Shown: positions 4,988 to 11,396 of the stretch, piece by piece
Layout: every line of letters starts with the position of its first letter
How positions within the stretch are numbered: position 1 is the first letter of the stretch
Assembly (NCBI GenBank): GCA_038253135.1
Contig: JBBSHJ010000102.1
Location: 1 to 11,396, forward strand
Reading direction: 5' to 3'
Length of the DNA: 11,396 bases
Source: JBBSHJ01 sp038253135
GTDB taxonomy: Bacteria; Actinomycetota; Actinomycetes; Mycobacteriales; QHCD01
Made by a program: the position numbers and the translations under genes
The notes under the pieces: generated by a model
Told to the model about the DNA's origin: nothing
The model's database searches: none
Seen by the model: only the letters and a program-made list of their open reading frames with translations

Positions 4988-6445
4988 TTGCACGACGTCG
5001 AGGTCTTCGCGGTGATCCTGACGGTGGCCGCCGCCGCCACGGTCGCCGCGGTCCTGTCCAACCGGGTCTCCGAGCACATCCGCGTCCCGGCCCCGGTCAT
5101 CTTCCTCATCGTCGCCGCGATCGCCTCGGACCTCGCGCCGGGCCTCGGCGACCTCTCGGTGCACGCGGTGCAACGCGTGGTGACGCTGGCGCTGGCCGTG
5201 ATCCTCTTCGACGGCGGCCTTTCCATCGGGCGGCGGCGGATGCGCGACGCGGCCGGTGCCGTGGTGTGGATCGGTGTGGCGGGGACCTTCGTGACCGCGG
5301 CGGCGATGGCCGTGCTGGCGCATTGGATCGGCGGCTTCGCGTGGAAGGCGTCGCTGCTGCTCGGCACGGCACTCGCCCCGACCGATCCGGCGGTCGTCTT
5401 CTCGGTGCTCGGGCGGCGCGAGATCGCCGGCCGGGCCGGCACCATCCTCGAGGGCGAGTCCGGCGCGAACGACCCGGTCGGGATCGCCCTGATGGTGGTG
5501 CTGTTGACGGCGAGCGGCAGCGGCGCGCGGGTCGTCGGCGGCGCCGTGCTGACCTTCGTGCTGCAGATGCTGATCGGCGCCGCCGTCGGCGTGGTGGGCG
5601 GCGTGCTGCTGCTCCGCTTCATGCGCCGGGTCTCGTTACCCAACGCCGGCCTCTACCCGATCCGCGTGCTGGCCTGCGCCTTGCTGCTCTACGGCGTCGC
5701 GACCATCGCGCACGGATCCGGCTTTCTCGCGGTCTTCGCCGCCGGCATCGTGATCGGTGACGAGCGGGCGCCGTACAAGGCCGAGATCGAGCGCTTCCAC
5801 TCCTCGCTCGCGAGCCTCGGGGAGATCGTGGCGTTCGCGGTGCTCGGCCTCACCGTCACCCTGAGCGATCTCGGACAGCATCACGTGTGGTTGATCGGCC
5901 TGGCGCTGGCCGTCCTGCTCGCGGCGGTGGTCCGCCCGCTGCTGGTCGGGCTGCTGACGGTGCCGATCACGCTCGCACGCGGCGAGCGGATCTTCATCCT
6001 CTGCGCCGGGCTCAAGGGCGCCGTACCCATCCTGCTCGGGACCTTCGTTCTCACCGCCGACGGCGTCGCCCATCGGGACCGGATCTACGGCGTGATCTTC
6101 ATCGTGGTCGCCGTCTCGGTGCTGGTGCAGGGCAGCTTGGTGCCGGGCCTGGCCGCTCGAGTCGGCCTGCCGATGCACGTGCGCGAGCCCGAGCCGTGGG
6201 CCGTCGGCCTCCGACTTCGCGATGAGCCGGAGGGGCTGCGCCGGTACGTCGTCGGTGCCGGGACGCCGGCCGACGGCAGCACGATCGACGCCCTGCCGGT
6301 CGGCGAGGACGTGTGGATCAGCCTCGTGACACGGGCCGGTGTCCTGGTGCCGATCCGCGGCGACACCGTCCTGGTGGCGGGGGACGAAGTGCTGCTCATC
6401 ACCGATCCCGCCGTCGATCCGCGCGCGGTGTTCAGAACCGGCTGA
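4988..6445 (+). CDS. CPA1-family cation/proton antiporter with C-terminal TrkA-C-like domain
   Basis: This 485-aa membrane protein is predicted to exchange Na+ or K+ for H+ and so help with pH, salt or volume control. About a dozen hydrophobic segments fill residues 5-400. Core motifs are LFDGGLSIG (73-81), GTALAPTDPAVVFSVLG (126-142, with Thr132-Asp133) and EGESGANDP (155-163). Asn161-Asp162 form the ND pair typical of electroneutral CPA1 exchangers. The C-terminus (about 417-478, including SLVTRAGVLVPIRGDTVLVAGDEVLLI) looks like a TrkA-C/RCK-C domain, as in the KefC/CvrA-like group (potassium/proton antiporters), and may bind a nucleotide or other ligand. The TTG at 4988 is chosen because GGAG sits seven bases upstream and the first membrane segment starts right after; the longer frame from 4811 adds a low-complexity basic stretch. 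Leu217 uses the rare codon TTA (5636-5638). Confidence 0.93.
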   Translation: MHDVEVFAVILTVAAAATVAAVLSNRVSEHIRVPAPVIFLIVAAIASDLAPGLGDLSVHAVQRVVTLALAVILFDGGLSIGRRRMRDAAGAVVWIGVAGTFVTAAAMAVLAHWIGGFAWKASLLLGTALAPTDPAVVFSVLGRREIAGRAGTILEGESGANDPVGIALMVVLLTASGSGARVVGGAVLTFVLQMLIGAAVGVVGGVLLLRFMRRVSLPNAGLYPIRVLACALLLYGVATIAHGSGFLAVFAAGIVIGDERAPYKAEIERFHSSLASLGEIVAFAVLGLTVTLSDLGQHHVWLIGLALAVLLAAVVRPLLVGLLTVPITLARGERIFILCAGLKGAVPILLGTFVLTADGVAHRDRIYGVIFIVVAVSVLVQGSLVPGLAARVGLPMHVREPEPWAVGLRLRDEPEGLRRYVVGAGTPADGSTIDALPVGEDVWISLVTRAGVLVPIRGDTVLVAGDEVLLITDPAVDPRAVFRTG

Positions 6446-6758
6446 GACCGTGGCGAACCCGCCATCCGGTCACCGGTACCCGCCGACCGATGCGACCTGC
6501 TCAGGGTCTGGACAAGTTTCGCTCGGACCTCGGGTCTGCCGTCGAGGCCGGCCGTGGTGCAGCACGCGATCCGGCTGCCCGACCTCGAGCAGGACCACGC
6601 GGTCGCTGGGAACAAGCGCCGGCCGGCAGACATCGGAGGCAACGACCGGGCCAACGTGGCCGCCGACCGCCTGGGGCGGGGAGCGGTCACGGTGGTGCGG
6701 CCGAACTCGACGAGGCGCTGCGGGGGTTCACTTGCAGCTGTGATGGTGCTCGCCCCTC
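6446..6758. other. 313-bp convergent gap, no convincing gene
   Basis: This stretch lies between the antiporter stop and the SDR stop, so the two genes converge here. Short frames are open on both strands, but none has a ribosome-binding site, a recognisable motif or a plausible start. I see no strong terminator; the best symmetry is CCGGT-c-ACCGG just after the antiporter. The GC content and texture look coding-like, so a decayed gene is possible. Confidence 0.5.
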
Positions 6759-7532
6759 TCAGCCGCGGTACGCCGTCATCCCGGCGAGCTTGCCGCCATC
6801 GATCGGCACGGTCGCACCGGTGACGAAGGACCCGGCGTCCGAGCAGAGCCACATCATCACCGCGGCGCATTCGGCCGGCGTACCGATCCGGCCGATCGGC
6901 AGCGAATCACCCGCCCGCTGCTGCATCCGCTCACCCGCGCGCTCCAGCGCGTCGGTGAGGATCGGTCCCGGAGCGACCGCATTGACCCGGATTCCCCTTG
7001 CCGCGTAGTCGATCGCAGCACTGCGGGTCAGCCCGACGATGCCGTGCTTGGCTGCGACGTAGCCGGCGATCCCGCCGACGCCCTGCAAGCCCGCGGTGGA
7101 GGACATGTTCACGATCGCGCCCCCGCCCGAGGCCAGCAGCGCCGGGATCTCCGCGCGCATCGACAGGAAGACCGACCGCAGGGAGGCCGCGATCATCGAG
7201 TCGAAGGCGTCCACGCCTACGTCGGCCAGCGGCGTCGGCCGGTGACCGCCGCCGGCCGCGTTGTTGATCGCGATGTCGAGCCGGCCGAAGGTGTCGATCG
7301 TGCGCGCCACCAGCGCGTCGACAGCGTTCGCGTCGCTCACGTCGGTCGGGATCGCCACCGCCCGCTCCCCCAGCGACGAGGCCACGTCCCCGAGCCGGTC
7401 GGCCGAGCGGGCGGCCAGCACGACCGACGCGCCGGCGGCGTGGAACTCCCGCGCCGTGGCCGCCCCGATGCCCCGGCTGGCACCGGTCACCAGCACGACC
7501 CGGCCAGAGAAGTCGAACGCCGCGCTCGTCAT
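6759..7532 (-). CDS. Short-chain dehydrogenase/reductase (SDR, classical type)
   Basis: The 257-aa protein has the classical SDR layout. The cofactor motif is VTGASRGIG (15-23), followed by a conserved acidic residue Asp64 (PTDVSD), NNAAG (90-94), catalytic Ser145 in NMSSTAG, and the Tyr158-x-x-x-Lys162 pair in YVAAK. Asn184-Ala-Val-Ala-Pro-Gly and a C-terminal substrate loop follow. Arg20 and Arg42 after the second strand suggest NADP(H) preference. The fourth tetrad residue, normally Asn in a VNL motif, appears to be Ser117 (AASLRSVF). The substrate is unknown; an L-rhamnose dehydrogenase is one idea because of the neighbouring rhamnosidase, but nothing in the sequence proves it. The ATG at 7532 overlaps the stop of the upstream membrane-protein gene as ATGA, so the two are translationally coupled. 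Confidence 0.92.
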   Translation of the reverse strand: MTSAAFDFSGRVVLVTGASRGIGAATAREFHAAGASVVLAARSADRLGDVASSLGERAVAIPTDVSDANAVDALVARTIDTFGRLDIAINNAAGGGHRPTPLADVGVDAFDSMIAASLRSVFLSMRAEIPALLASGGGAIVNMSSTAGLQGVGGIAGYVAAKHGIVGLTRSAAIDYAARGIRVNAVAPGPILTDALERAGERMQQRAGDSLPIGRIGTPAECAAVMMWLCSDAGSFVTGATVPIDGGKLAGMTAYRG

Positions 7533-7903
7533 GCCGTCACCCGGCGGCGGACGCCGTACCCGATCGCGAGCGCAACCGCGCCGGCCACCAGGGCCACCGC
7601 GCCGCCGATCATCTGCACCCAGGTGCCGGCCACCGCGCTCGCGCCCCCGGATCCGCCCAGCCGGTCGACCCACGCCGAGACGGCGAGGCCGCCGCCGACG
7701 GTCCCCACGCCGACGAGCACCGAGGTGACCGGCGCCCACCGCCACGGCGCGAGCAGCGTCAGGAGGATCGCGACCAGCGCGATGAGCAGAGCGGGCGGCA
7801 CCGTGGGGTAGTCCACCCCGCCGGCGATCTGGAACCCGATGCCGTCGGCGGAGACGAGAACGCCGCCCGCTGCGGTTGCCCGATGGGTCATGGCTGTGGT
7901 CAT
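7529..7903 (-). CDS. Small membrane protein of unknown function, coupled to the SDR gene
   Basis: The 124-aa protein is not one I recognise. It has three clear hydrophobic segments: about 34-52 (PTVPPALLIALVAILLTLL), 57-78 (APVTSVLVGVGTVGGGLAVS) and 91-117 (VAGTWVQMIGGAVALVAGAV). It ends in a basic tail, RRRVTA. The N-terminal AAGGVLVSADGIGFQIAGG is mildly hydrophobic and may associate with the membrane. The ATG at 7903 has GAGGAG eight bases upstream, a strong ribosome-binding site. Its stop overlaps the SDR start (ATGA), so the two form one operon transcribed away from the rhamnosidase gene. It may be a subunit, a scaffold or unrelated to the SDR. Confidence 0.8.
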   Translation of the reverse strand: MTTAMTHRATAAGGVLVSADGIGFQIAGGVDYPTVPPALLIALVAILLTLLAPWRWAPVTSVLVGVGTVGGGLAVSAWVDRLGGSGGASAVAGTWVQMIGGAVALVAGAVALAIGYGVRRRVTA

Positions 7904-8164
7904 TGCGAACGCTCCTCAACAAGTGACGGCTCATAGCGGCGGGCTTCGCCACCGAGTCCGCGCCGCCTCTCGGCGACATGGCAATGCTGCTGCGGTGCGC
8001 CGGCCGGCGAATCTGACCAGCGAAGGCACCTGCACTACTCCGCGGGCGGTCGACCAGCGGGCCCGGCGTACTCCCGAGGGCGTAGGCGGCGCCGACCGGT
8101 CCCGGCCAGGTCCGACGCGGTCACCGCTCGCGCAGCTCGCGATCGGACCACCAGGATCGGGCGC
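7904..8164. promoter_or_regulatory. Divergent intergenic region, membrane protein/SDR versus rhamnosidase
   Basis: This 261-bp gap separates the two divergent transcription units and should hold both promoters, but I find no convincing -10/-35 pair. Symmetric elements are the 12-bp palindrome CGCCGGCCGGCG (7998-8009), GCGGT-c-ACCGC (8117-8127), and a 7-bp inverted repeat GGTCCGA/TCGGACC (8109-8115 and 8143-8149) that ends a few bases before the AGGA ribosome-binding site of the rhamnosidase gene. Any of these could be an operator; in such GC-rich DNA the first two are weak evidence. Confidence 0.4.
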
Positions 8165-10615
8165 ATGACTTCGGAGACCACCTTCAGCGGCGGACGCTGG
8201 CGCGGCTCGTGGATCTGGACCGAGCGGACCGCGCACCGGCCGGACACGTCGCGGCACCGGCACACCCTCGACCCGGATTACTACGACCGGAGGGTCCTGC
8301 TGCGCCGGACCTTTCGCCTCGATGCGGTGCCGGAGCGGGCGCCGTACCGCATCACCGCCGACTCCCGCTACATCCTGACCGTCAACGGGATCGAGCTCGG
8401 TCGCGGCCCGATCCGCCACGGCTACCGGCAGCTGCACTACGACGTCGGGGACGCGGCGGGCGCGCTGCGGCCGGGCGAGAACGTGATCGCGATCCGGGCC
8501 CGCTTCTTCGGCCGCCGCAACGCCTGGTGGGTGCCCGCACCGACGACCGCCGAGCTGGGCGGCGGCTCGGTCGTGGCCGAATTCCAGCCCGGCGACGAGT
8601 GGATCCTGACCGACGACTCGTGGCGGGCGCTCGAGTCGGGCGCGTGGACGCCGTCGCTGCCGGCGTCGGTCGTCTCGGCGCAGATCGCCGAGGTCTTCGA
8701 CGCCGGCAAGCTTGATCCGCACTGGGACCGCCCGGGCTTCGACGACTCCGGCTGGGCGCCGGCCAGGATCCTCGGCGACGACCACTTCGGCGGCGCCGTC
8801 ACGACGCAGCCCCCGAGCGAGCCGTACGGCGCGCTGCTGCCGTCGCCGCTGCCCCCTCCGGCCGTCACCGTCGTATCGGCGACGAGTGTCGCGACCGCGC
8901 CGACCCGTCCCGAGATCGGTACGCCGGCCCCCGACGGGATCGACGTCGGCGACCGGGTCGGCGCCGCCCTCGCGGCGAGCGGGCTCCCGACGCCCGATCC
9001 GGCGACGGTGCCGCCGCCGGGTACGACGGCCACCCTCCCGGTCACGGTCGAGTCCCCGGCCGCGGTGCTCGTCGACTACGGCAAGGTCGTCGCCGGGCAC
9101 GTGCGGCTCGGCTTCTCGGCCACCGGCCCGGTCGTCGTGGCGGGCGCCTTCGGCGAGGTCGCCGACCCCGGCCAGCTGGCCACGGTGGCGACCTTCCGCC
9201 TCACCGCACGGGCGGGCGAGAACGCCTTCACCCGCGAGGATCCGGCCGGCGGCCGCTACCTCGTGCTCTACCTGCGCGGTCAGGGCTCGGTCCGCTTCGA
9301 GACGGTCGAGGTGCTCGAGCGGCTGCGGCCCCGGCCCGAGGGCGCCGCCTTTGCCGCCTCGGATCCGGCCCTGACCGCCATCTATGCGACCGGGCTGCGC
9401 ACCGTTGACCTCAACGCGCAGGACGCCTACCTCGACTGCCCGAGCCGCGAGCAACGGGCGTGGACCGGGGACAGCGTCGTACACCAGTCCGTCGACCTGG
9501 TCGCCAACCCCGACTGGACGCTCGCCCGCTGGAATCCCGAGCTGCTCGACCAGCCCCGCAGCGACGGCCTGCTGCCGATGATCGGGGTTGGCGATTTCGG
9601 GATGCCCGATCAGATCTCGATCCCCGATTGGTCGCTGCACTGGATCCGGGCGGTGCACAACCTCTACCGCTACACCGGCGGCCGCGAGCTCGTGGCCCGG
9701 CTTATGCCGTCGGCTGAGCGGACGCTGCGGTGGTTCCTGCCCTTCCGCGACACCGACGGGCTGCTCACCGACGTCACCGGCTGGGTGCTGATCGACTGGG
9801 CGCCGGTGCCCGTCGCCGGCCGTTCGGCATCGCTCAATGCCCTGTGGGGCCGGGGTTTGCGTGACTTTGCCGAGATGGCCGACTGGCTCGGCGACGCCGG
9901 ACGGGCGGCGTGGGCGCGAGCCGAGCACGCCCGCCTCGTGACGGCGTACGACGCCTTCTGGGACGACGGACGCGGCGCCTACCGGGAGCAGATCCGGGGC
10001 GGCGAGCGGTCGTCGGTGGTGACCGAGCACGCCGCCGCGGCCGCGGTCTGCGGTGAGCTGGTGCCGGCCGAGCGCCTCGAACGGGTCAAGGCGATGCTGC
10101 TCGACCGCGACCACACCTTCAGCGAGGCCACGTTCCTGTCCGGGGACGAGCCCGAGCGGGTCCGCCGCGACGGGGAAGCGTGGGTGGTGGCGGCGCAGCC
10201 GTTCTACCGCTACGTCGTGCACGATGCGCTGGCCCAGCTGGGTGCGGCCGACCGGATCGCCGAGCTGTGCCGCGACTGGTCGGTGCTGGTGGAGTCGGGA
10301 CCGACCGCATGGCGCGAGGTGTGGGAGGGCGGCTCCTACGCGCACGGCTGGTGCTCGACACCGTCGCGGGACCTGGTCGTCTACACGGTCGGAATCTCCC
10401 CCGGCGAGCCCGGGTACGACGTCGTGCGAGTCGCCCCGGCGCTGGGTGATCTGGCGTGGGCCGAGGCGACGGTCCCGAGCCCGCACGGTCCGATCAGGGT
10501 CCGGGCGGAGGCGGGCGGCCGGATCGAGGTCGACTCGCCGGTGCCGGTCGACGTGGTCTCCGCCGACGGCACGGTCACCCGCCACGACGCGCGGCAGGTG
10601 CGGACGTCGTACTGA
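8165..10615 (+). CDS. GH78-type alpha-L-rhamnosidase, cytoplasmic
   Basis: This 816-aa enzyme is predicted to remove terminal alpha-L-rhamnose from glycosides or oligosaccharides by the inverting GH78 mechanism. An N-terminal beta-sandwich (about 10-215) carries RWRGSWIW, ITADSRYILTVNG (63-75) and RFFGRRNAWWVP. A second beta domain (about 290-390) includes VDYGKVVAGHVRLGF. The (alpha/alpha)6 catalytic domain (about 395-745) contains the family signature DCPSREQRAWTGD (424-436), with acidic residues Asp424, Glu429 and Asp436. The candidate general base region is TAWREVWEGGSYAHGW (714-729), with Glu718 or Glu721 and His727. A final beta domain ends the protein. No signal peptide or membrane helix is seen, so it probably acts on imported sugars. 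The ATG at 8165 has AGGA eight bases upstream. The linker at about 225-290 is unusually Pro/Ala/Thr-rich. Confidence 0.9.
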   Translation: MTSETTFSGGRWRGSWIWTERTAHRPDTSRHRHTLDPDYYDRRVLLRRTFRLDAVPERAPYRITADSRYILTVNGIELGRGPIRHGYRQLHYDVGDAAGALRPGENVIAIRARFFGRRNAWWVPAPTTAELGGGSVVAEFQPGDEWILTDDSWRALESGAWTPSLPASVVSAQIAEVFDAGKLDPHWDRPGFDDSGWAPARILGDDHFGGAVTTQPPSEPYGALLPSPLPPPAVTVVSATSVATAPTRPEIGTPAPDGIDVGDRVGAALAASGLPTPDPATVPPPGTTATLPVTVESPAAVLVDYGKVVAGHVRLGFSATGPVVVAGAFGEVADPGQLATVATFRLTARAGENAFTREDPAGGRYLVLYLRGQGSVRFETVEVLERLRPRPEGAAFAASDPALTAIYATGLRTVDLNAQDAYLDCPSREQRAWTGDSVVHQSVDLVANPDWTLARWNPELLDQPRSDGLLPMIGVGDFGMPDQISIPDWSLHWIRAVHNLYRYTGGRELVARLMPSAERTLRWFLPFRDTDGLLTDVTGWVLIDWAPVPVAGRSASLNALWGRGLRDFAEMADWLGDAGRAAWARAEHARLVTAYDAFWDDGRGAYREQIRGGERSSVVTEHAAAAAVCGELVPAERLERVKAMLLDRDHTFSEATFLSGDEPERVRRDGEAWVVAAQPFYRYVVHDALAQLGAADRIAELCRDWSVLVESGPTAWREVWEGGSYAHGWCSTPSRDLVVYTVGISPGEPGYDVVRVAPALGDLAWAEATVPSPHGPIRVRAEAGGRIEVDSPVPVDVVSADGTVTRHDARQVRTSY

Positions 10616-10915
10616 CTCGTTACCGGCCGCCAGAGCCGACGACCGCGAGGGCTCCAGCAGCCCGGGAGTCGGGGTTTGCGTGCATCGCGTAGTGCAGGAC
10701 CTGGGCGCACGGCCGCTCGGTCGCGAATGCACGAGTGCGGCGTTGCAGTTGGCGCCCGGCCACCGGGCATCTCACCGGGCGGGGTATACGGGCACCGCCT
10801 GCAGCACAGGCGATCCCGGCAACGCGGGGCCTTGGTGGTGTCCGGTGAGGGTTCCTCTTGAGTGATGCTGGCTGTGGCCTGGCTGATGGCGTGACAGGTC
10901 TGTAGGTTTCGAGTC
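10616..10915. other. 300-bp gap between rhamnosidase and GNAT genes
   Basis: No convincing gene is present; minus-strand frames that span this stretch also run antisense through the GNAT gene. Two compact hairpins occur, at 10754-10768 and 10796-10812 (see the terminator entry). TAGGTT (10903-10908) is a possible -10 element for the GNAT gene. Confidence 0.5.
10754..10812 (+). terminator. Possible terminator hairpins downstream of the rhamnosidase gene
   Basis: GCCCGG-cca-CCGGGC (10754-10768) makes an all-GC 6-bp stem with a 3-nt loop. CGCCTG-cagca-CAGGCG (10796-10812) is a second 6-bp stem. They lie 140-200 nt after the rhamnosidase stop and before the next same-strand gene. There is no T-tract, so termination is only a guess. 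Confidence 0.35.
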
Positions 10916-11396
10916 GTGTCTGCGAGCCCGCGGTTCCCGACTGACACGAGCCGACGATCGATGTGCGCCCGGCGTTTGGGCCGCTTCGACGACTTCGCTG
11001 CCGTCTTCGGCACGCGACGACCGGACGCGTCCGGCTGCTGGTGCATGGCCTACCGAGACAGCCGGGCACGCGACCGGCCGGGGTACATGCGCGCAGAGTG
11101 CGCGACCGAGCCCGGCCCGGGCGTGCTGGTCTACGTGGACGACGTCGTGGCCGGCTGGTGTTCCATCGCACCACGAGCGAGCTACCGGCGCCTGCTGAAC
11201 TCCCGCACGATCCCGGTCCTGGCCGGCGGCGACGCGTGGATCGCGGTCTGCTTCGTGGTTCGCGTGGGGTACCGCAAGCACGGGTTGATGCATCGGCTCT
11301 TGACCGGTGCTGTCCAGCATGCAGCCGCCAACGGCGCCGAGGTCGTCGAGGGCTATCCGGTGAATGTCGGTGGCGGCCGCGTCGACGTCGTCGCCG
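10916..11396 (+). CDS. GNAT-family N-acetyltransferase, 3' end beyond the window
   Basis: The frame is open from after the TGA at 10892-10894 to the window end, giving at least 160 residues without a stop. Motifs of one GNAT subgroup are clear: RFDDFAAVFG, then GCWCMAYR (40-47), GPGVLVYVDDVVAGWCSIAPR (68-87), the acetyl-CoA-binding strand and loop CFVVRVGYRKHGLMHRLL (112-129), and AAANGAEVVEGYPV. The pyrophosphate loop R-K-H-G-L-M deviates from the usual R-x-x-G-x-A/G at its last position. The acceptor substrate is unknown. Two starts are possible. GTG at 10916 has TAGGTT ending seven bases before it, which suits a leaderless or near-leaderless transcript. ATG at 10961 is shorter, with only a weak ribosome-binding site. 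Homologues usually start about 10-15 residues before the RFDDF region, which does not decide between them. Confidence 0.82.
   Translation, partial: MSASPRFPTDTSRRSMCARRLGRFDDFAAVFGTRRPDASGCWCMAYRDSRARDRPGYMRAECATEPGPGVLVYVDDVVAGWCSIAPRASYRRLLNSRTIPVLAGGDAWIAVCFVVRVGYRKHGLMHRLLTGAVQHAAANGAEVVEGYPVNVGGGRVDVVA

Noticed and set aside
4830..5015. Small plus-strand ORF with a strong Shine-Dalgarno
   Set aside because: It overlaps the antiporter start, its translation has no recognisable feature, and the GGGAGGAG adjoins the palindrome. It could be a leader peptide but cannot be supported.
4720..5643. N-terminal extension of the methyltransferase to 526 aa
   Set aside because: The extra region is antisense to the antiporter and is low-complexity. 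The family length is met from the ATG at 4719.
7839..8168. Plus-strand ORF ending in an ATGA overlap with the rhamnosidase start
   Set aside because: It begins antisense inside the membrane-protein gene, has no ribosome-binding site, and encodes a low-complexity product.
7931..10732. 933-aa minus-strand frame opposite the rhamnosidase
   Set aside because: This is a classic high-GC antisense shadow. Its translation is Arg/Gly/Val-rich without motifs, while the plus strand has full GH78 signatures.
10620..11320. Overlapping minus-strand frames at the right end
   Set aside because: They run antisense to the GNAT gene, whose CWCM and CFVVR motifs are clear on the plus strand.

Overview
The window looks like chromosome of a high-GC actinobacterium (Actinomycetota). 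GC is high throughout, with strong G/C preference at third codon positions. GTG and TTG starts occur beside ATG, and a DUF4331 secreted protein sits next to a class F sortase, a type of sortase found in actinobacteria. The genus cannot be fixed from this sequence. I see no rRNA, tRNA, CRISPR array, phage gene or transposase.

Left part (1-4719, all genes on the minus strand). Reading leftward, the order is a class I O-methyltransferase, an aminoglycoside-phosphotransferase-like kinase whose N-lobe lies in another frame (probable 1-nt frameshift), a 300-bp gap, a secreted DUF4331 protein with a C-terminal sorting-like tail, and a class F sortase. The DUF4331 gene and the sortase look like a substrate-enzyme pair. 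They are separated by a 50-nt hairpin that could act as a partial terminator. An ECF-sigma-like promoter lies just upstream of DUF4331. Immediately after the sortase stop there is a tandem array of a 17-bp unit that runs almost to the window edge.

Middle part (4720-6758). A 268-bp divergent gap holds a 60-bp imperfect palindrome centred on AAGCGCTT. It separates the methyltransferase from a plus-strand CPA1-type cation/proton antiporter with a C-terminal TrkA-C-like domain. After the antiporter comes about 310 bp with no convincing gene, where it converges on an SDR gene.

Right part (6759-11396). A minus-strand pair, a small membrane protein and an SDR oxidoreductase, overlaps by ATGA. It is divergent from a large plus-strand GH78-type alpha-L-rhamnosidase with no signal peptide. 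The window ends inside a plus-strand GNAT acetyltransferase recognisable by its CWCM and CFVVR motifs.

Most of the content is ordinary accessory metabolism. The points worth a second look are non-coding: the 17-bp array, the intercistronic hairpin, the 60-bp palindrome, a recurrent CGGTACGACGC word, and the frameshift that falls in the loop of a small hairpin.
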